Origin: Sedimentibacter sp. MB31-C6
GTDB lineage: Bacteria; Bacillota; Clostridia; Tissierellales; Sedimentibacteraceae
Reading direction: 5' to 3'
NCBI RefSeq assembly: GCF_035934735.1
Contig: NZ_CP142396.1
Location: forward strand, 992,001 to 1,056,000
DNA length: 64,000 bases
The position numbers and the translations under genes were made by a program. This document shows positions 26,946 to 35,562 of the stretch, piece after piece (the first letter of the stretch is position 1; every line of letters starts with the position of its first letter). The notes beneath the pieces are model-generated. The model worked only from the letters and a program-made list of their open reading frames with translations, was not told where the DNA came from and made no database searches.

Positions 26946-27862
26946 ATTTCCTCCTGAAAATTATTATCTAATAACTTTAATATTATATTAATCATCTCTT
27001 TATCTGAAATATCTCCATCAAAATAATTTTTTACTTTTTCAAAAGGTATTTCAATTTTTCTTTTTACATTTTTCTTTTTTGAAAGAACTTCAAGTATAGA
27101 ATTCAAATTAAGTTTTTCTACTTTTTCTTTTTCTTTCAATATACTAGCCTGTTTTAGTGATATTTTCATACCCTGGTTTTTTATAAGTGATTCAATTATT
27201 TTTTGGCTTTCTGAAGATAGATATGAAATCTCAACTGCTGGCCTAAATGATAACTTATTATTATCTACCAGCTCTAATAATTCATCTGTTAAATATGTAA
27301 GTCTTATATATCTTCTTATTTGTGCTGCAGATGTGTCATTGTTTTTAGCTACCTCCTCTCTACTTTTAAAAACATGTGTTCCATTGGAACATAAGTTAAT
27401 ATCATTTCTTTTCCCCTGCCTTTTTAATGCTGTTAATTGCATTTTATATGCTTTAGCTTTTTCAGATGGTAAAAAGCTTTGCCTTTGCCTGAAGTTTGCT
27501 TCAGCAACAATTATTTGTGCAGTATCATCATCTACATTTTTAATTATAGTTGGTACAGTTTCAAGACCTATTATCTTTGCTGCATTTACTCTATTATGTC
27601 CACTTAGCAACTCTAATTCATCTCTATCTTCAATCTCTCTTGCTATTACAGGAGATAGTATTCCATATTCTTTTATACTTTCTACTAGATCACTTAACTT
27701 ATCACCTTCATATAATTTAAACGGATGATTTTTAAATGGTATGAGCAAATATGTTCTTATATGTTTTATGTCTTCCTTATTATCGTTTATATCTGGCTTG
27801 CCTATTATATCGCTTATTAAATCTTGACCTTTTAATTTTTTACTTAGATTTAATTTGCTCAT
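26942..27862 (-). CDS. parB: ParB-type centromere-binding partition protein
   Basis: A 306-residue ParB/Noc-type protein. The N-terminal CTPase-type core has KLYEGDKLSDLVESIKEYGI, VIAREIEDRDELELLSGHNR and IVAEANFRQRQSFLPSEKA; the helix-turn-helix follows (AKNNDTSAAQIRRYIRLTYL), then a short C-terminal dimer region. It overlaps parA by 23 bases. It should load at parS-like palindromes; one of the four repeated palindromes lies within this gene and three more within 3 kb downstream. Confidence 0.9.
   Translation of the reverse strand: MSKLNLSKKLKGQDLISDIIGKPDINDNKEDIKHIRTYLLIPFKNHPFKLYEGDKLSDLVESIKEYGILSPVIAREIEDRDELELLSGHNRVNAAKIIGLETVPTIIKNVDDDTAQIIVAEANFRQRQSFLPSEKAKAYKMQLTALKRQGKRNDINLCSNGTHVFKSREEVAKNNDTSAAQIRRYIRLTYLTDELLELVDNNKLSFRPAVEISYLSSESQKIIESLIKNQGMKISLKQASILKEKEKVEKLNLNSILEVLSKKKNVKRKIEIPFEKVKNYFDGDISDKEMINIILKLLDNNFQEEI
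27377..27391. repeat. palindromic site D (candidate parS family), inside parB
   Basis: Perfect 15-base core TGTTCCA, T, TGGAACA within the parB coding sequence, encoding LCSNGT. The right flank (TAAG) matches site C while the left flank does not. Confidence 0.6.
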
Positions 27863-28637
27863 TATCTAATACCTCCCTTGCTAGTGATTCATATGATTTT
27901 GCAACTTCACTATTAGGCGAATATGAAAAAATACTTAACCCTTGTGATGGTGCTTCTGCTATTTTAGTAGATATTTTAATTGTACTATTAAATACTTTTA
28001 TATAATCTCCATACGTTTCATTTATAACTTCTAAAACCTCTTTACTTAAATTTGTACGTTTATCATACATTGTTATAAGAATTCCTTCTATTTCTAAATT
28101 CGGATTAATCTGAGCCTTAACTCCTTTTACAGTGCCTAATAGCTGCTCCATACCGCGCATTGATAAATATTGAGATTGAACAGGTATAATTACACTATCA
28201 GATGCAACTAACGCATTGATCGTTAGATTACCTAATGATGGTAAACAGTCAATTAATATAAAATCAAACATATCTTTGAAATCTCTAACAATATTCATTA
28301 ATATATTTTCTCTATTCAATGTATTTAACATTTTTACTTCAATACTTGATAATCCAATATCAGCTGGTAACAAACATATTCCCTCTGTTTCTATTAGATA
28401 TTTGCTTTTATCAATTTTATAATTGTAGTCAATTATCCTATTCTCTATTAAGTTAGTAATTGTATCATCGAGTTCATCAGGTTCATAACCTAATGACATT
28501 GTTAAATTTGCTTGTCCATCTAAATCAATTAATAAAACTTTTTTATTAAGCTTTGACAAGCTTATTCCTAAACTTATAGTAGTAGTTGTTTTACCTACTC
28601 CACCCTTTTGATTTGCTATAGCAATTACTTTACACAT
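27840..28637 (-). CDS. parA: ParA-family partition ATPase
   Basis: A 265-residue P-loop ATPase with the deviant Walker A ANQKGGVGKTTTT at residues 8-20, Walker A' VLLIDLDGQANLT, and FDFILIDCLPSLG at the Walker B position. This is the plasmid/chromosome segregation class (type Ia without HTH domain). The start follows AAGGAGATACTT. With parB it forms the partition operon of the element. Confidence 0.93.
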   Translation of the reverse strand: MCKVIAIANQKGGVGKTTTTISLGISLSKLNKKVLLIDLDGQANLTMSLGYEPDELDDTITNLIENRIIDYNYKIDKSKYLIETEGICLLPADIGLSSIEVKMLNTLNRENILMNIVRDFKDMFDFILIDCLPSLGNLTINALVASDSVIIPVQSQYLSMRGMEQLLGTVKGVKAQINPNLEIEGILITMYDKRTNLSKEVLEVINETYGDYIKVFNSTIKISTKIAEAPSQGLSIFSYSPNSEVAKSYESLAREVLDNEQIKSK

Positions 28638-28659
28638 AAGTATCTCCTTCTATTTTTTT

Positions 28660-28705
28660 GAAATAAAAAAACGCATGTTATTAGATAATAATTACATGTG
28701 TTTTT
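28660..28705 (-). terminator. terminator after the SIR2-like gene
   Basis: On the minus strand AAAAACACATGT pairs with ACATGCGTTTTT (one mismatch) around a 15-base loop, ending in seven Ts. It stands 155 bases after the SIR2-like gene and just before parA. Confidence 0.6.
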
Positions 28706-28860
28706 AATTTTTAGTTCATTTTATTAATTATCAATTTAAATATTACTACCCAGCAATTAATTTATAGACTTAATCAAGTGAAAAAAATTTGTCTACCATA
28801 ATCATTTATCTATCAAGCCATATTTCTTTTAGCAAATATAATTATAGTTATTTATTCTTA

Positions 28861-30153
28861 TTAAAAATAATTATCTAAAATATCTTGTGATTTTATATAG
28901 TAAATAGGTATTTGACTTACTCGTTCTGCAACATCTCTATTTTTAAAAGTAATGACCTCTTTTTGATACTCTTTTTCAAAAATTTCCCTATCTGATTCCT
29001 TATGATAACAATATATAATTCCTACCCCCTGATTAATCCTATCCTCTAAAGATAACATAATATTCATAATTATATGTTGATCATTATCTATATTCATCCC
29101 AAATATCACTATATGTGTTACATTATTCATCCTAATATTTTTTTCAATAGATTGCGAAAATTTAACCGTTTGTTTTATGTCCCCTATTCCATCCATATTA
29201 CTATTCATAACACTTGCAAAAATTTTATTGACAAAATAATCTCCAACTAAAATATCAGAGAAACTTATGTAATGTCCTTGATCTTCAATACCTAAACTAC
29301 AGTACCACACATATTGTTTTTTACCAACAATATATTCACCATGTATATGTGTCACATCTCTTCCTGTTAAGTATTCTAAAATATGATCATAATTTAATGT
29401 CATTAGTATTTTAAATGAATCTAAAAAAGGTATTAGCGTTTTCTTATTAATAATATTTAAATTTGTCAGCTTACTGCAGTAAACTGATTTTCCATCACAA
29501 AGTATTGCTGTAGAAAATAAAGTTCTATAATATAAGTTAAATCCATTTGTCATAATAAATTGATTTAAATTCTTACCGCTATCACCTAAAATTGGATTAC
29601 TATTTTTACTTCCTACTCTTATTAAATAAATAAATTTGTTCTCTGATGGAAATTGATATTTTTCCGAGTTAACTCTTTTTATAACATAATAAAAGTAAAT
29701 TAAAATAGTCCAATATTCAATATTTACATACTTATATCCATATCTACGTCCTTTGGTAACTATATTCTTAGCTAAGCTCAGTTGAGAAATATCAAAATTC
29801 AAATCGTTCAAAAGACCATTTTTATACAATTCTTTTACAATTTCTTCATTTTCTAATATACTTTCAGCAAATCGTATACCATCATTAAAAATTTTATCAA
29901 AATCAAATTGATTGTAATTATACATCTCCTGCTTTATACTATTAAAGTTATCCGTAAGAACTTTTGTACTGATTTTGTTAGGATATGGTTCTAATTTTGC
30001 ATTATGAATTATTTTCTTATGTGCCTTTAACAAGCTATCATAAATATATTTATAGTCATTATCAAAATTAATGCTAAATCCATTTCCACATAAAAAAGCA
30101 CATTTTTTATTATTAATAATATTTTGAAAATCATGTAAATTCAATTCAACCAC
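28861..30153 (-). CDS. SIR2-like / DUF4917-type protein
   Basis: A 430-residue soluble protein. It opens with FLCGNGFSINFD, the GxGxS nucleotide-binding turn of SIR2-like folds, and later has MTLNYDHILEYLTG, then HIHGEYIVG and VIFGMNIDNDQHI, the NYD, HG and G..D positions of SIR2-like NADases. This agrees with the DUF4917/SIR2_2 group. Several such proteins deplete NAD during phage infection, but no such role is shown here. It is the last gene before the truncated feoB, at the right side of the element, and may be cargo for defence. Confidence 0.68.
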   Translation of the reverse strand: MVELNLHDFQNIINNKKCAFLCGNGFSINFDNDYKYIYDSLLKAHKKIIHNAKLEPYPNKISTKVLTDNFNSIKQEMYNYNQFDFDKIFNDGIRFAESILENEEIVKELYKNGLLNDLNFDISQLSLAKNIVTKGRRYGYKYVNIEYWTILIYFYYVIKRVNSEKYQFPSENKFIYLIRVGSKNSNPILGDSGKNLNQFIMTNGFNLYYRTLFSTAILCDGKSVYCSKLTNLNIINKKTLIPFLDSFKILMTLNYDHILEYLTGRDVTHIHGEYIVGKKQYVWYCSLGIEDQGHYISFSDILVGDYFVNKIFASVMNSNMDGIGDIKQTVKFSQSIEKNIRMNNVTHIVIFGMNIDNDQHIIMNIMLSLEDRINQGVGIIYCYHKESDREIFEKEYQKEVITFKNRDVAERVSQIPIYYIKSQDILDNYF

Positions 30154-30367
30154 ACGATACCCCCATTTAAAATAATACTACAACTTAACATAATTCTACA
30201 ATTCTGAATTAAATATTTCTAATATTATATCATAACTTGTAAAAATTTCCTAACTATTAAAATTTATGCTTATTTTTTTGCTATTTTACCAAAGCCCATT
30301 ACTAATTGCAGTTATATTTTTATTAATTCTTTTAAAATTATAACTTAATAGATTTCATAGAAATTAA
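30154..30367. other. element-chromosome boundary region, no gene
   Basis: AT-rich gap between the SIR2-like gene and the feoB remnant. A segment at 30190-30226 (CTACAATTCTGAATTAAATA and following) resembles 4920-4956 at about 33 of 36 positions. Otherwise I see nothing recognisable. The right junction of the element should lie in this stretch or within the first bases of the feoB frame. Confidence 0.4.
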
Positions 30368-31255
30368 GTTGCTATAGGTTTATATGTTATAGCATATTTT
30401 AACCTATCCATGTGTATGGGATTCGGGTGTAATGCAGCAGGTGTAATAGGTTGCCGTATAATTGATTCACCAAGAGAAAAGATAATTGCAATTATAACAA
30501 ATAATTTCGTTCCTTGTAATGGTAGATTTCCAACTTTAATAATACTAGCGTCAGCATTTTTTGCAATATCATCTAATTCCTTTACAAATAACATAATCCC
30601 TGCTTTAACTATTACCTTGATGGTTATAATTGGTATCTGTGTAACACTATTAGTATCATATATTTTGTCCAAAACAATATTAAAAGGTGTTCCATCTACT
30701 TTTACATTAGAATTACCACCTTACAGGGCACCTCAAATAGGAAGGATTATGTATACATCAATTATTGACAGAACTATATTTGTCCTTTCAAGAGCAGTAG
30801 TTGTAGCTGCGCCTGCAGGAGTAGCTACATGGCTTATGGCTAATATATTTATAGGTGATACAAGTATTCTTGTTCATATAGCACAATTTTTCGATCCATT
30901 AGCTAAAACTATTGGGCTTGACGGTATTATACTAATGGCTTTCATCGTAGGTATGCCTGCTAATGAAATAGTACTTCCAGTTTTATTAATGGCTTATCTG
31001 TCAACAGGAACACTAACTGATTTTGAAAGTATAGGATTTTTAAGAACTGTATTAGTCAATAATGGTTGGACAGAATTAACAGCTCTTAACGTTATGTTAT
31101 TTAGTCTGCTGCATTGGCCTTGTTCAACAACACTTTGGACTATAAAAAAAGAAACCGGAAGTTTGAAATGGACTATTGCTGCATTCTTAATACCTACAAC
31201 TGTAGCATTTTGTATATGTTTTATAACCACAAGTTTATATAGATTAATAATGTAG
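30368..31255 (+). pseudogene. feoB: feoB C-terminal remnant (ferrous iron transporter)
   Basis: The frame contains the C-terminal membrane half of FeoB only: MCMGFGCNAAGVIGC, then ITNNFVPCNGRFPTL, the Gate domains and IIDRTIFVLSRAVVVAAPAG. The G-protein domain and first membrane part, roughly 350-400 residues in a normal FeoB, are absent; an in-frame TAA at 30365 precedes it. An ATG at 30410 could start a 281-residue product but without a GTPase it should not transport. Similarity breaks just before CMGFGCN, which suggests the mobile element or a deletion removed the 5' part. The stop codon lies in a dispersed repeat. Confidence 0.88.
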
Positions 31256-31304
31256 GGTGCGCATTGTATTCGCACCGCGGGACGCATGCAATGCGTCCCC
31301 TACA
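31251..31304. repeat. dispersed double-hairpin repeat, copy 1
   Basis: TGTAGGG and CCCTACA enclose two hairpins, GGTGCG...CGCACC and GGGACGCAT...ATGCGTCCC. Related copies are at 49750-49783 (right half only) and 63538-63591. It forms a short mobile-like palindromic unit without coding capacity, overlapping the feoB remnant stop. Confidence 0.8.
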
Positions 31305-31312
31305 TTTTAGAA

Positions 31313-31786
31313 ACTTGAACACCTGCTTTTTGGCACGGAAATATTCCTAGATACGCCAACGGGAAAAATATAATCTTGCGATTTTAACAACATCTTCTTT
31401 AGACTTAAAAATCTTCACCTCGTTTCATAGCTTCAATATCTTCAAACTTATGACCATATGGTTTAACAACATCACTGTCATCGATATGAACCACAGGATC
31501 ATCCGGTATCCATTTACGGACATTACGAAGATATGAAATTAAAGCTTTTTTAGGAATACCATCATCAAGATGCCTAGTAAGTCTTTCGACAATATTGACC
31601 TTTTTAGAATCTTCATGAAGCTGATCTGAAATATCAGTTAAAAGGCAGCTGTTAGAGGCTAACATACCATAAGTAATATCGGCAATAAACTTTCTATCGG
31701 GCTTAGTAAGCTCTTTAGAAAGTTTATTTGAAAATTTAAAATTTCTCTTTTCAAAGTGTAAGTATTTGTAGTAAGATTAGACATAA
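31313..31786 (-). pseudogene. decayed IS4-type transposase
   Basis: Three pieces in different frames or separated by a stop: an upstream part LTKPDRKFIADITYG, the 86-residue open piece (31405-31665) with HIDDSDVVKPYGHKFE holding a DDE-type aspartate, and after its stop VVKIARLYFSRWRI and EYFRAKKQVFKF, the YxxRWxIExxF..K C-terminus of IS4-type transposases. The catalytic middle is deleted. It is a remnant and unrelated to the intact IS at 14640. Confidence 0.75.
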
Positions 31787-32485
31787 GGAATCCTTTCTTT
31801 TTTGTTTAGTGTGTTATTTTGTGTTAATCTAATTATACTACAAAATTGATTGGGATTCCTTATATTTTTAACGTTTTTTTTAATCTTGTGATAAGTGAAA
31901 CTGTGTTTTGCGGTCTTGTGGATTGTTTTACGGAAACTCAAGGAAATTATATATTTACATAAATTTACCAATATGATATACTGTATTAATGTTATTTGCT
32001 TTGAATAGCATTCGGAATATAACAAAGCATTAAAAATGATTATACTTCCTACTATTATTATAAATATAATTAGAGTAATGCGTACAAAAAAGTAAAAAAA
32101 CGGTCAGAACATAAAAACTCAAGTTTTTCTGATATTAATTATATTATTCTATTCTTTATTATAAAACTAATATATCATATACTTGTTTTAGTTTTGTATT
32201 ATATATTTATGAATTAATATAAATTGTAAATTGACAATACTTTCATATGAGGTGATGCAATGTCTATAAAGAGAAATAAGCGCTGTTCAAGAGGTCATAG
32301 GTTCAAGAAAAGAATTACAATCATTAATTAAAAGCACATCTCTATCAACTAATATAAAATCAAATAAATTTATAAATTTTATAAAAGAACCTAATAATTT
32401 ATTTGCAAAATCTACATTTCATGACATAACAAAGCATTGATAAATTAATATATTAAGTTGATTAAATATAAAAAAACAGGGAGTT
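31787..32485. other. gap without intact gene; possible small frameshifted gene at 32260-32440
   Basis: About 700 AT-rich bases. An ATG at 32260 has a good ribosome site (GAGGTGATGCA), but its frame stops after 23 codons. The next frame from 32276 to 32440 gives a plausible 54-residue tail (ISAVQEVIGSRKELQSLIKS and onward), so a small frameshifted gene is possible. Nothing else is recognised. Confidence 0.3.
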
Positions 32486-32890
32486 ATGTTAATGAATAAT
32501 ATTAATAAAAAAATTTTTTATATTGTAGTTATATATTCAATACATTTGATTTTTTATACTATTATATCTTGCTTAATGATAAATGAAATGTTAACTTTAG
32601 AAATAGCTTTACAAAAATTCGATGTAAATCGTCCAATAATTGAGTATAACCATATTTATATAAGTATTTATTATATTGTTTTATCCACATACTTTATGGT
32701 TAAAACCTTAAACTGTAACATTTATAAGGTAACTAAGATTATAATTTATGGCTTTTCTCTTATTATTTTCTTTATAGCTTTATATAAATATTATAAGGTA
32801 TATAACTTTGTACAAATGACACTCGTTTTTAATGGATTATTAATAAGCCTTAATTGTATATATACGTATAAGAAGTTTTCAAATAATTAG
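32486..32890 (+). CDS. four-helix membrane protein, unknown
   Basis: A 134-residue protein with four predicted membrane helices (FYIVVIYSIHLIFYTIISCL; YISIYYIVLSTYFMV; IIIYGFSLIIFFIALY; FVQMTLVFNGLLISL). The start ATG at 32492 may be preferred, since CAGGGAGTTATGTTA lies just before. I do not recognise a family. It converges on the 124-residue gene across a shared perfect hairpin and could be an immunity-type protein for it, which is speculation. Confidence 0.6.
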   Translation: MLMNNINKKIFYIVVIYSIHLIFYTIISCLMINEMLTLEIALQKFDVNRPIIEYNHIYISIYYIVLSTYFMVKTLNCNIYKVTKIIIYGFSLIIFFIALYKYYKVYNFVQMTLVFNGLLISLNCIYTYKKFSNN

Positions 32891-32925
32891 AACCAGCTAA
32901 GATTAAAATCTTAGCTGGTTCTAAT
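32886..32925. terminator. bidirectional terminator-like perfect hairpin
   Basis: A perfect palindrome with 19-base arms (ATTAGAACCAGCTAAGATT and its complement) around AA. It starts in the stop codon of the membrane protein and sits between two convergent genes. No strong T-run, so termination would rely on the stem. Confidence 0.7.
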
Positions 32926-32959
32926 ATCTGTAGATACTTAATAGATAACTGATTTAAAA

Positions 32960-33334
32960 TTAAACTATTGAATAAGTTACTTTAGTTGTGTAAGTGTATG
33001 AATTTCCACTTCCTGATGACCATTCATAAAATTTAGTTGTAACTTTTAATTTATCATCATCATCCATTTTTTTAATAGTACTAGATAAATCAGAATCATC
33101 GAAACCTGCTATAATTGCATTAACCACTGTACTTGCACCTATAGCCAACCCTAAAGCTGTTGCAATTACTCCAGACATTTTTTTCCCACACGCAGCGGAA
33201 ACAATACTTATACCTGCTCCTATAATTGCAGCTGATAATACCTCATATTCTGTTCCTCTTGCATCATTTACATAATTTGTAAGTTCTATTCCTGAAAATG
33301 TTTTTGTAGTTGTTTTTAAAAGTTTACTTGGCAT
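32960..33334 (-). CDS. small Gly/Ala-rich protein, unknown (bacteriocin-like core?)
   Basis: A 124-residue protein with a polar start (MPSKLLKTTTKTFSGIELTN), a Gly/Ala-rich hydrophobic middle (SAAIIGAGISIVSAACGKKM, then VIATALGLAIGASTVVNAII), and a Ser/Thr/Tyr-rich tail. AAAAGGAG precedes the ATG. No recognised family. The hydrophobic Gly/Ala core recalls membrane-active peptides, and a four-helix membrane protein is encoded next to it, but no leader, maturation or export gene is present. A simple membrane protein is equally possible. Confidence 0.55.
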   Translation of the reverse strand: MPSKLLKTTTKTFSGIELTNYVNDARGTEYEVLSAAIIGAGISIVSAACGKKMSGVIATALGLAIGASTVVNAIIAGFDDSDLSSTIKKMDDDDKLKVTTKFYEWSSGSGNSYTYTTKVTYSIV

Positions 33335-33586
33335 TTTAAATTCTCCTTTTAATTTTTATTTTATAAAACTCAATTCCCTAGGTTAATTTTGTCTTATATA
33401 TATATAAAGCAAATTTTTTTTGAAGAATGTAAACCCATTTTCAAAAATAATTTATTTTTTTAAAGAATTTTTTATTTCACCAATATCATTTTTAATATCT
33501 TCAACAATATTCAATTTTTAACTTAGACCAGAAATTATAGTTTGGTAGCTACTTTCTCTTTCCTCTTGCCTTACATCTCTTTTTTC

Positions 33587-33866
33587 TTATATTTTAAGTA
33601 TATAAAATATTAAAGCAATAGATAATAAAGCCCATGCCCCTTGTGTTGTTGCTAATTCATCTTTTCTACTTTTGAACTTTTCTAAATTTACCTTGTTAAT
33701 AAATTCTAGTAAAAATATTGTAAGATCTGTTTCTGCTTCTTCATAAAATAATTTCCTTCCAAATTTCTTTATACATGGTAAAAATTTTTTATATAATTCT
33801 AGCTTTGCTTTTTCATTCCCCTCTTACCCCATCTTAAAAAGCTCATATAAAAATATCCGAACATTT
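33587..33866 (-). pseudogene. sigma-70-like (conjugative transposon type) N-terminal remnant
   Basis: The minus frame reads YELFKMG, a TAA stop at 33826-33824, then EGNEKAKLELYKKFLPCIKK, FGRKLFYEEAETDLTIFLL and EFINKVNLEKF. This matches the N-terminal helix-turn-helix region of small sigma-like regulators of Tn916-type elements. After KSRKDELATT the similarity ends and a hydrophobic tail follows. The nonsense codon and missing C-terminal half show decay. Between 33335 and 33586 I see only short fragments. Confidence 0.5.
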
Positions 33867-34069
33867 GTTCTTTATTCTAATATTTTACTCCAAAATATCA
33901 AGGAAAAAAAGAAAAAGTTTTTATTAGATTAATTTATAATGTACTCATAATTATCATTTTTCATAATCTGATAATATTTTCCTATTTTTTTCTTCCGCCA
34001 ACCCATTATATGTAATACCCGTTATTTCTTTAAGAAGATATTCTGTCATTAGAAATTCTTTCCTTATAA

Positions 34070-34455
34070 ATTACTTGTAGTCCTAATGGAGAATATTTTA
34101 TCATTATCGAAAATCCAGAAAAATATATAGAATTAAAGGATATGGATTTAAAAAACATTAGAAATCTAAAAATATTGGATAGACAAGATAAAAGAGTTTA
34201 TAATGAAATTATAAACTCAGATTTACAGACTGAGTTAGAACCTATAGGTTGGAATGTGATATTGACACCTACAATGAATTTAAACAAAGTAATAAAGAAG
34301 TTAACTTATTCTTATACAATATATTTAAAAACATACAAATTGAAACACCTATTGCTAAAGCATTCTCTCCTAAATGGATTGATAATTATACTTTCGAATA
34401 TAACGATCCAAGTAACAATCAAAAGGTATTATATAAATTGAATTCGAGTAATTAA
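34070..34455 (+). pseudogene. frameshifted hypothetical gene
   Basis: The first frame runs from 34070 (TCSPNGEYFIIIENPEKYIE, then NIRNLKILDRQDKRVYNEII) to about 34246. Continuity is then better in the next frame from 34249 (ECDIDTYNEFKQSN ... IAKAFSPKWIDNYTFEYNDP) to the stop at 34455. Amino-acid use in both parts looks protein-like, so one gene with a single frameshift is the simplest reading. No start codon at the 5' end, so it is also truncated. Family not recognised. Confidence 0.5.
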
Positions 34456-34482
34456 ATACTTTATTGTTTTGGTACAGTAATT

Positions 34483-35013
34483 CTAATATTTTCCATAATG
34501 TACCTTTGAAGCATCAATATCATTTTCATTGTAAGGATTTTTGATTTCATTTTTATAGCCAACAGCTATTATACATAGAACACCGTAATTTTCAGGTATA
34601 TTTAATACCTTTCGCACTTCGGATTCAGAGTTGTTATCTTGGTTACTAATTCTTTTTCTCATTTGAATCCAAACAGTTCCCAAGCCTAACTCTTCTGCCT
34701 CCAATTGTATGTATGAAGCTGCAATTGAAGCATCTTCTATCCAAACATCGCTTTTTTCACTGTCACCAATTACTACAATCGCATATGGTGCAGTATCAAG
34801 TCCAATATTGCCTTTATTTTTACAATCCTTTAGTTTAAGTATTGTTTCTTTATCATCTATTACTATAAATTCAACCGGTTTCTTATTTTTAGATGAAGGT
34901 GCTAACAATCCAGCTTTGATTATATTTTGTATTAATTCATTATCTGGCTTTTCATTCTTAAAAATTCTAACAGATCTTCTTTTCATTAATAGATTCAATA
35001 AATTTTGTTCCAA
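34483..35013 (-). CDS. nitroreductase family protein
   Basis: A 176-residue FMN-dependent oxidoreductase. The N-terminus LMKRRSVRIFKNEKPDNEL and the following GLLAPSSKNKKPVEFIV are the FMN-binding region; later DASIAASYIQLEAEELGLGTVWIQMR is the conserved helix and strand. It would reduce nitro compounds, quinones or flavins with NAD(P)H. Two other members lie at 47892 and 48621. It precedes no obvious partner; the GyrI-like gene ends 28 bases upstream of its start. Confidence 0.88.
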   Translation of the reverse strand: MEQNLLNLLMKRRSVRIFKNEKPDNELIQNIIKAGLLAPSSKNKKPVEFIVIDDKETILKLKDCKNKGNIGLDTAPYAIVVIGDSEKSDVWIEDASIAASYIQLEAEELGLGTVWIQMRKRISNQDNNSESEVRKVLNIPENYGVLCIIAVGYKNEIKNPYNENDIDASKVHYGKY

Positions 35014-35040
35014 TTTTTCCCTCCAGTTTTTATCTAAACG

Positions 35041-35562
35041 CTATTTGACATAATGACATATATCAAGAATTATTTTTCCTTCTTCATCAGGTTCGGTAAA
35101 ACGCGGACATGCATATCGTTCAAAAAACCACCATGCCCCTTTTTCATCTGCTACTACTTCATACCCATCATCAGAAAGTTTATCTGCACATACTTCTTCA
35201 TTGCAAATTATTTCCTCCATACTACCATGTAACCAACATACCCCCAAATAGGAATCAGGAAAATCCACATACTCATAACCTTCAGGCACTTTAGTTCCTT
35301 CTGGAGTAAACATTCCTATCCAATATTCAAACTCCTCACCATCTTTCCAACGCATTAATCCTACATACGCATTATTATCTTCATAAGCGCTCTTAAATTC
35401 ATTCGTTAGTAATGACTCAAGTATGTTAAAATAATCAGTTGCAAACCACTCATGCCATTTCGCACTAAAACTTCCATCAATACGATCCTCATCACCGTAT
35501 TTTATTCCAATAAAGCGTGTCGCAGCTATTGATTGTCTATAAGTTTTTACTATTTTATACAT
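35041..35562 (-). CDS. GyrI-like / effector-binding-domain protein
   Basis: A 173-residue protein (MYKIVKTYRQSIAATRFIGI) with the GyrI-like beta/alpha pattern: YVGLMRWKDGEEFEYWIGMF, then a WWFFERYACPRF region near the C-terminus. The family binds small molecules, alone or fused to AraC/MerR regulators; no DNA-binding domain is present here. Start 35562 is chosen because GGAGGT lies 7 bases upstream. It may be the partner of the nitroreductase gene downstream. Confidence 0.75.
   Translation of the reverse strand: MYKIVKTYRQSIAATRFIGIKYGDEDRIDGSFSAKWHEWFATDYFNILESLLTNEFKSAYEDNNAYVGLMRWKDGEEFEYWIGMFTPEGTKVPEGYEYVDFPDSYLGVCWLHGSMEEIICNEEVCADKLSDDGYEVVADEKGAWWFFERYACPRFTEPDEEGKIILDICHYVK

Noticed and set aside
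30994-31287. Minus-strand 97-codon frame over the feoB remnant
   Set aside because: Shadow of the FeoB membrane part; the plus strand shows clear FeoB motifs.
31777-32025. An 82-codon minus-strand open frame
   Set aside because: It overlaps the start region of the decayed transposase, has no ribosome site and its amino-acid make-up is that of random AT-rich DNA.
32260-32440. Small secreted peptide gene with good ribosome site
   Set aside because: The ATG frame stops after 23 codons and the longer frame lacks a start; kept only as a possible frameshifted gene in the gap description.
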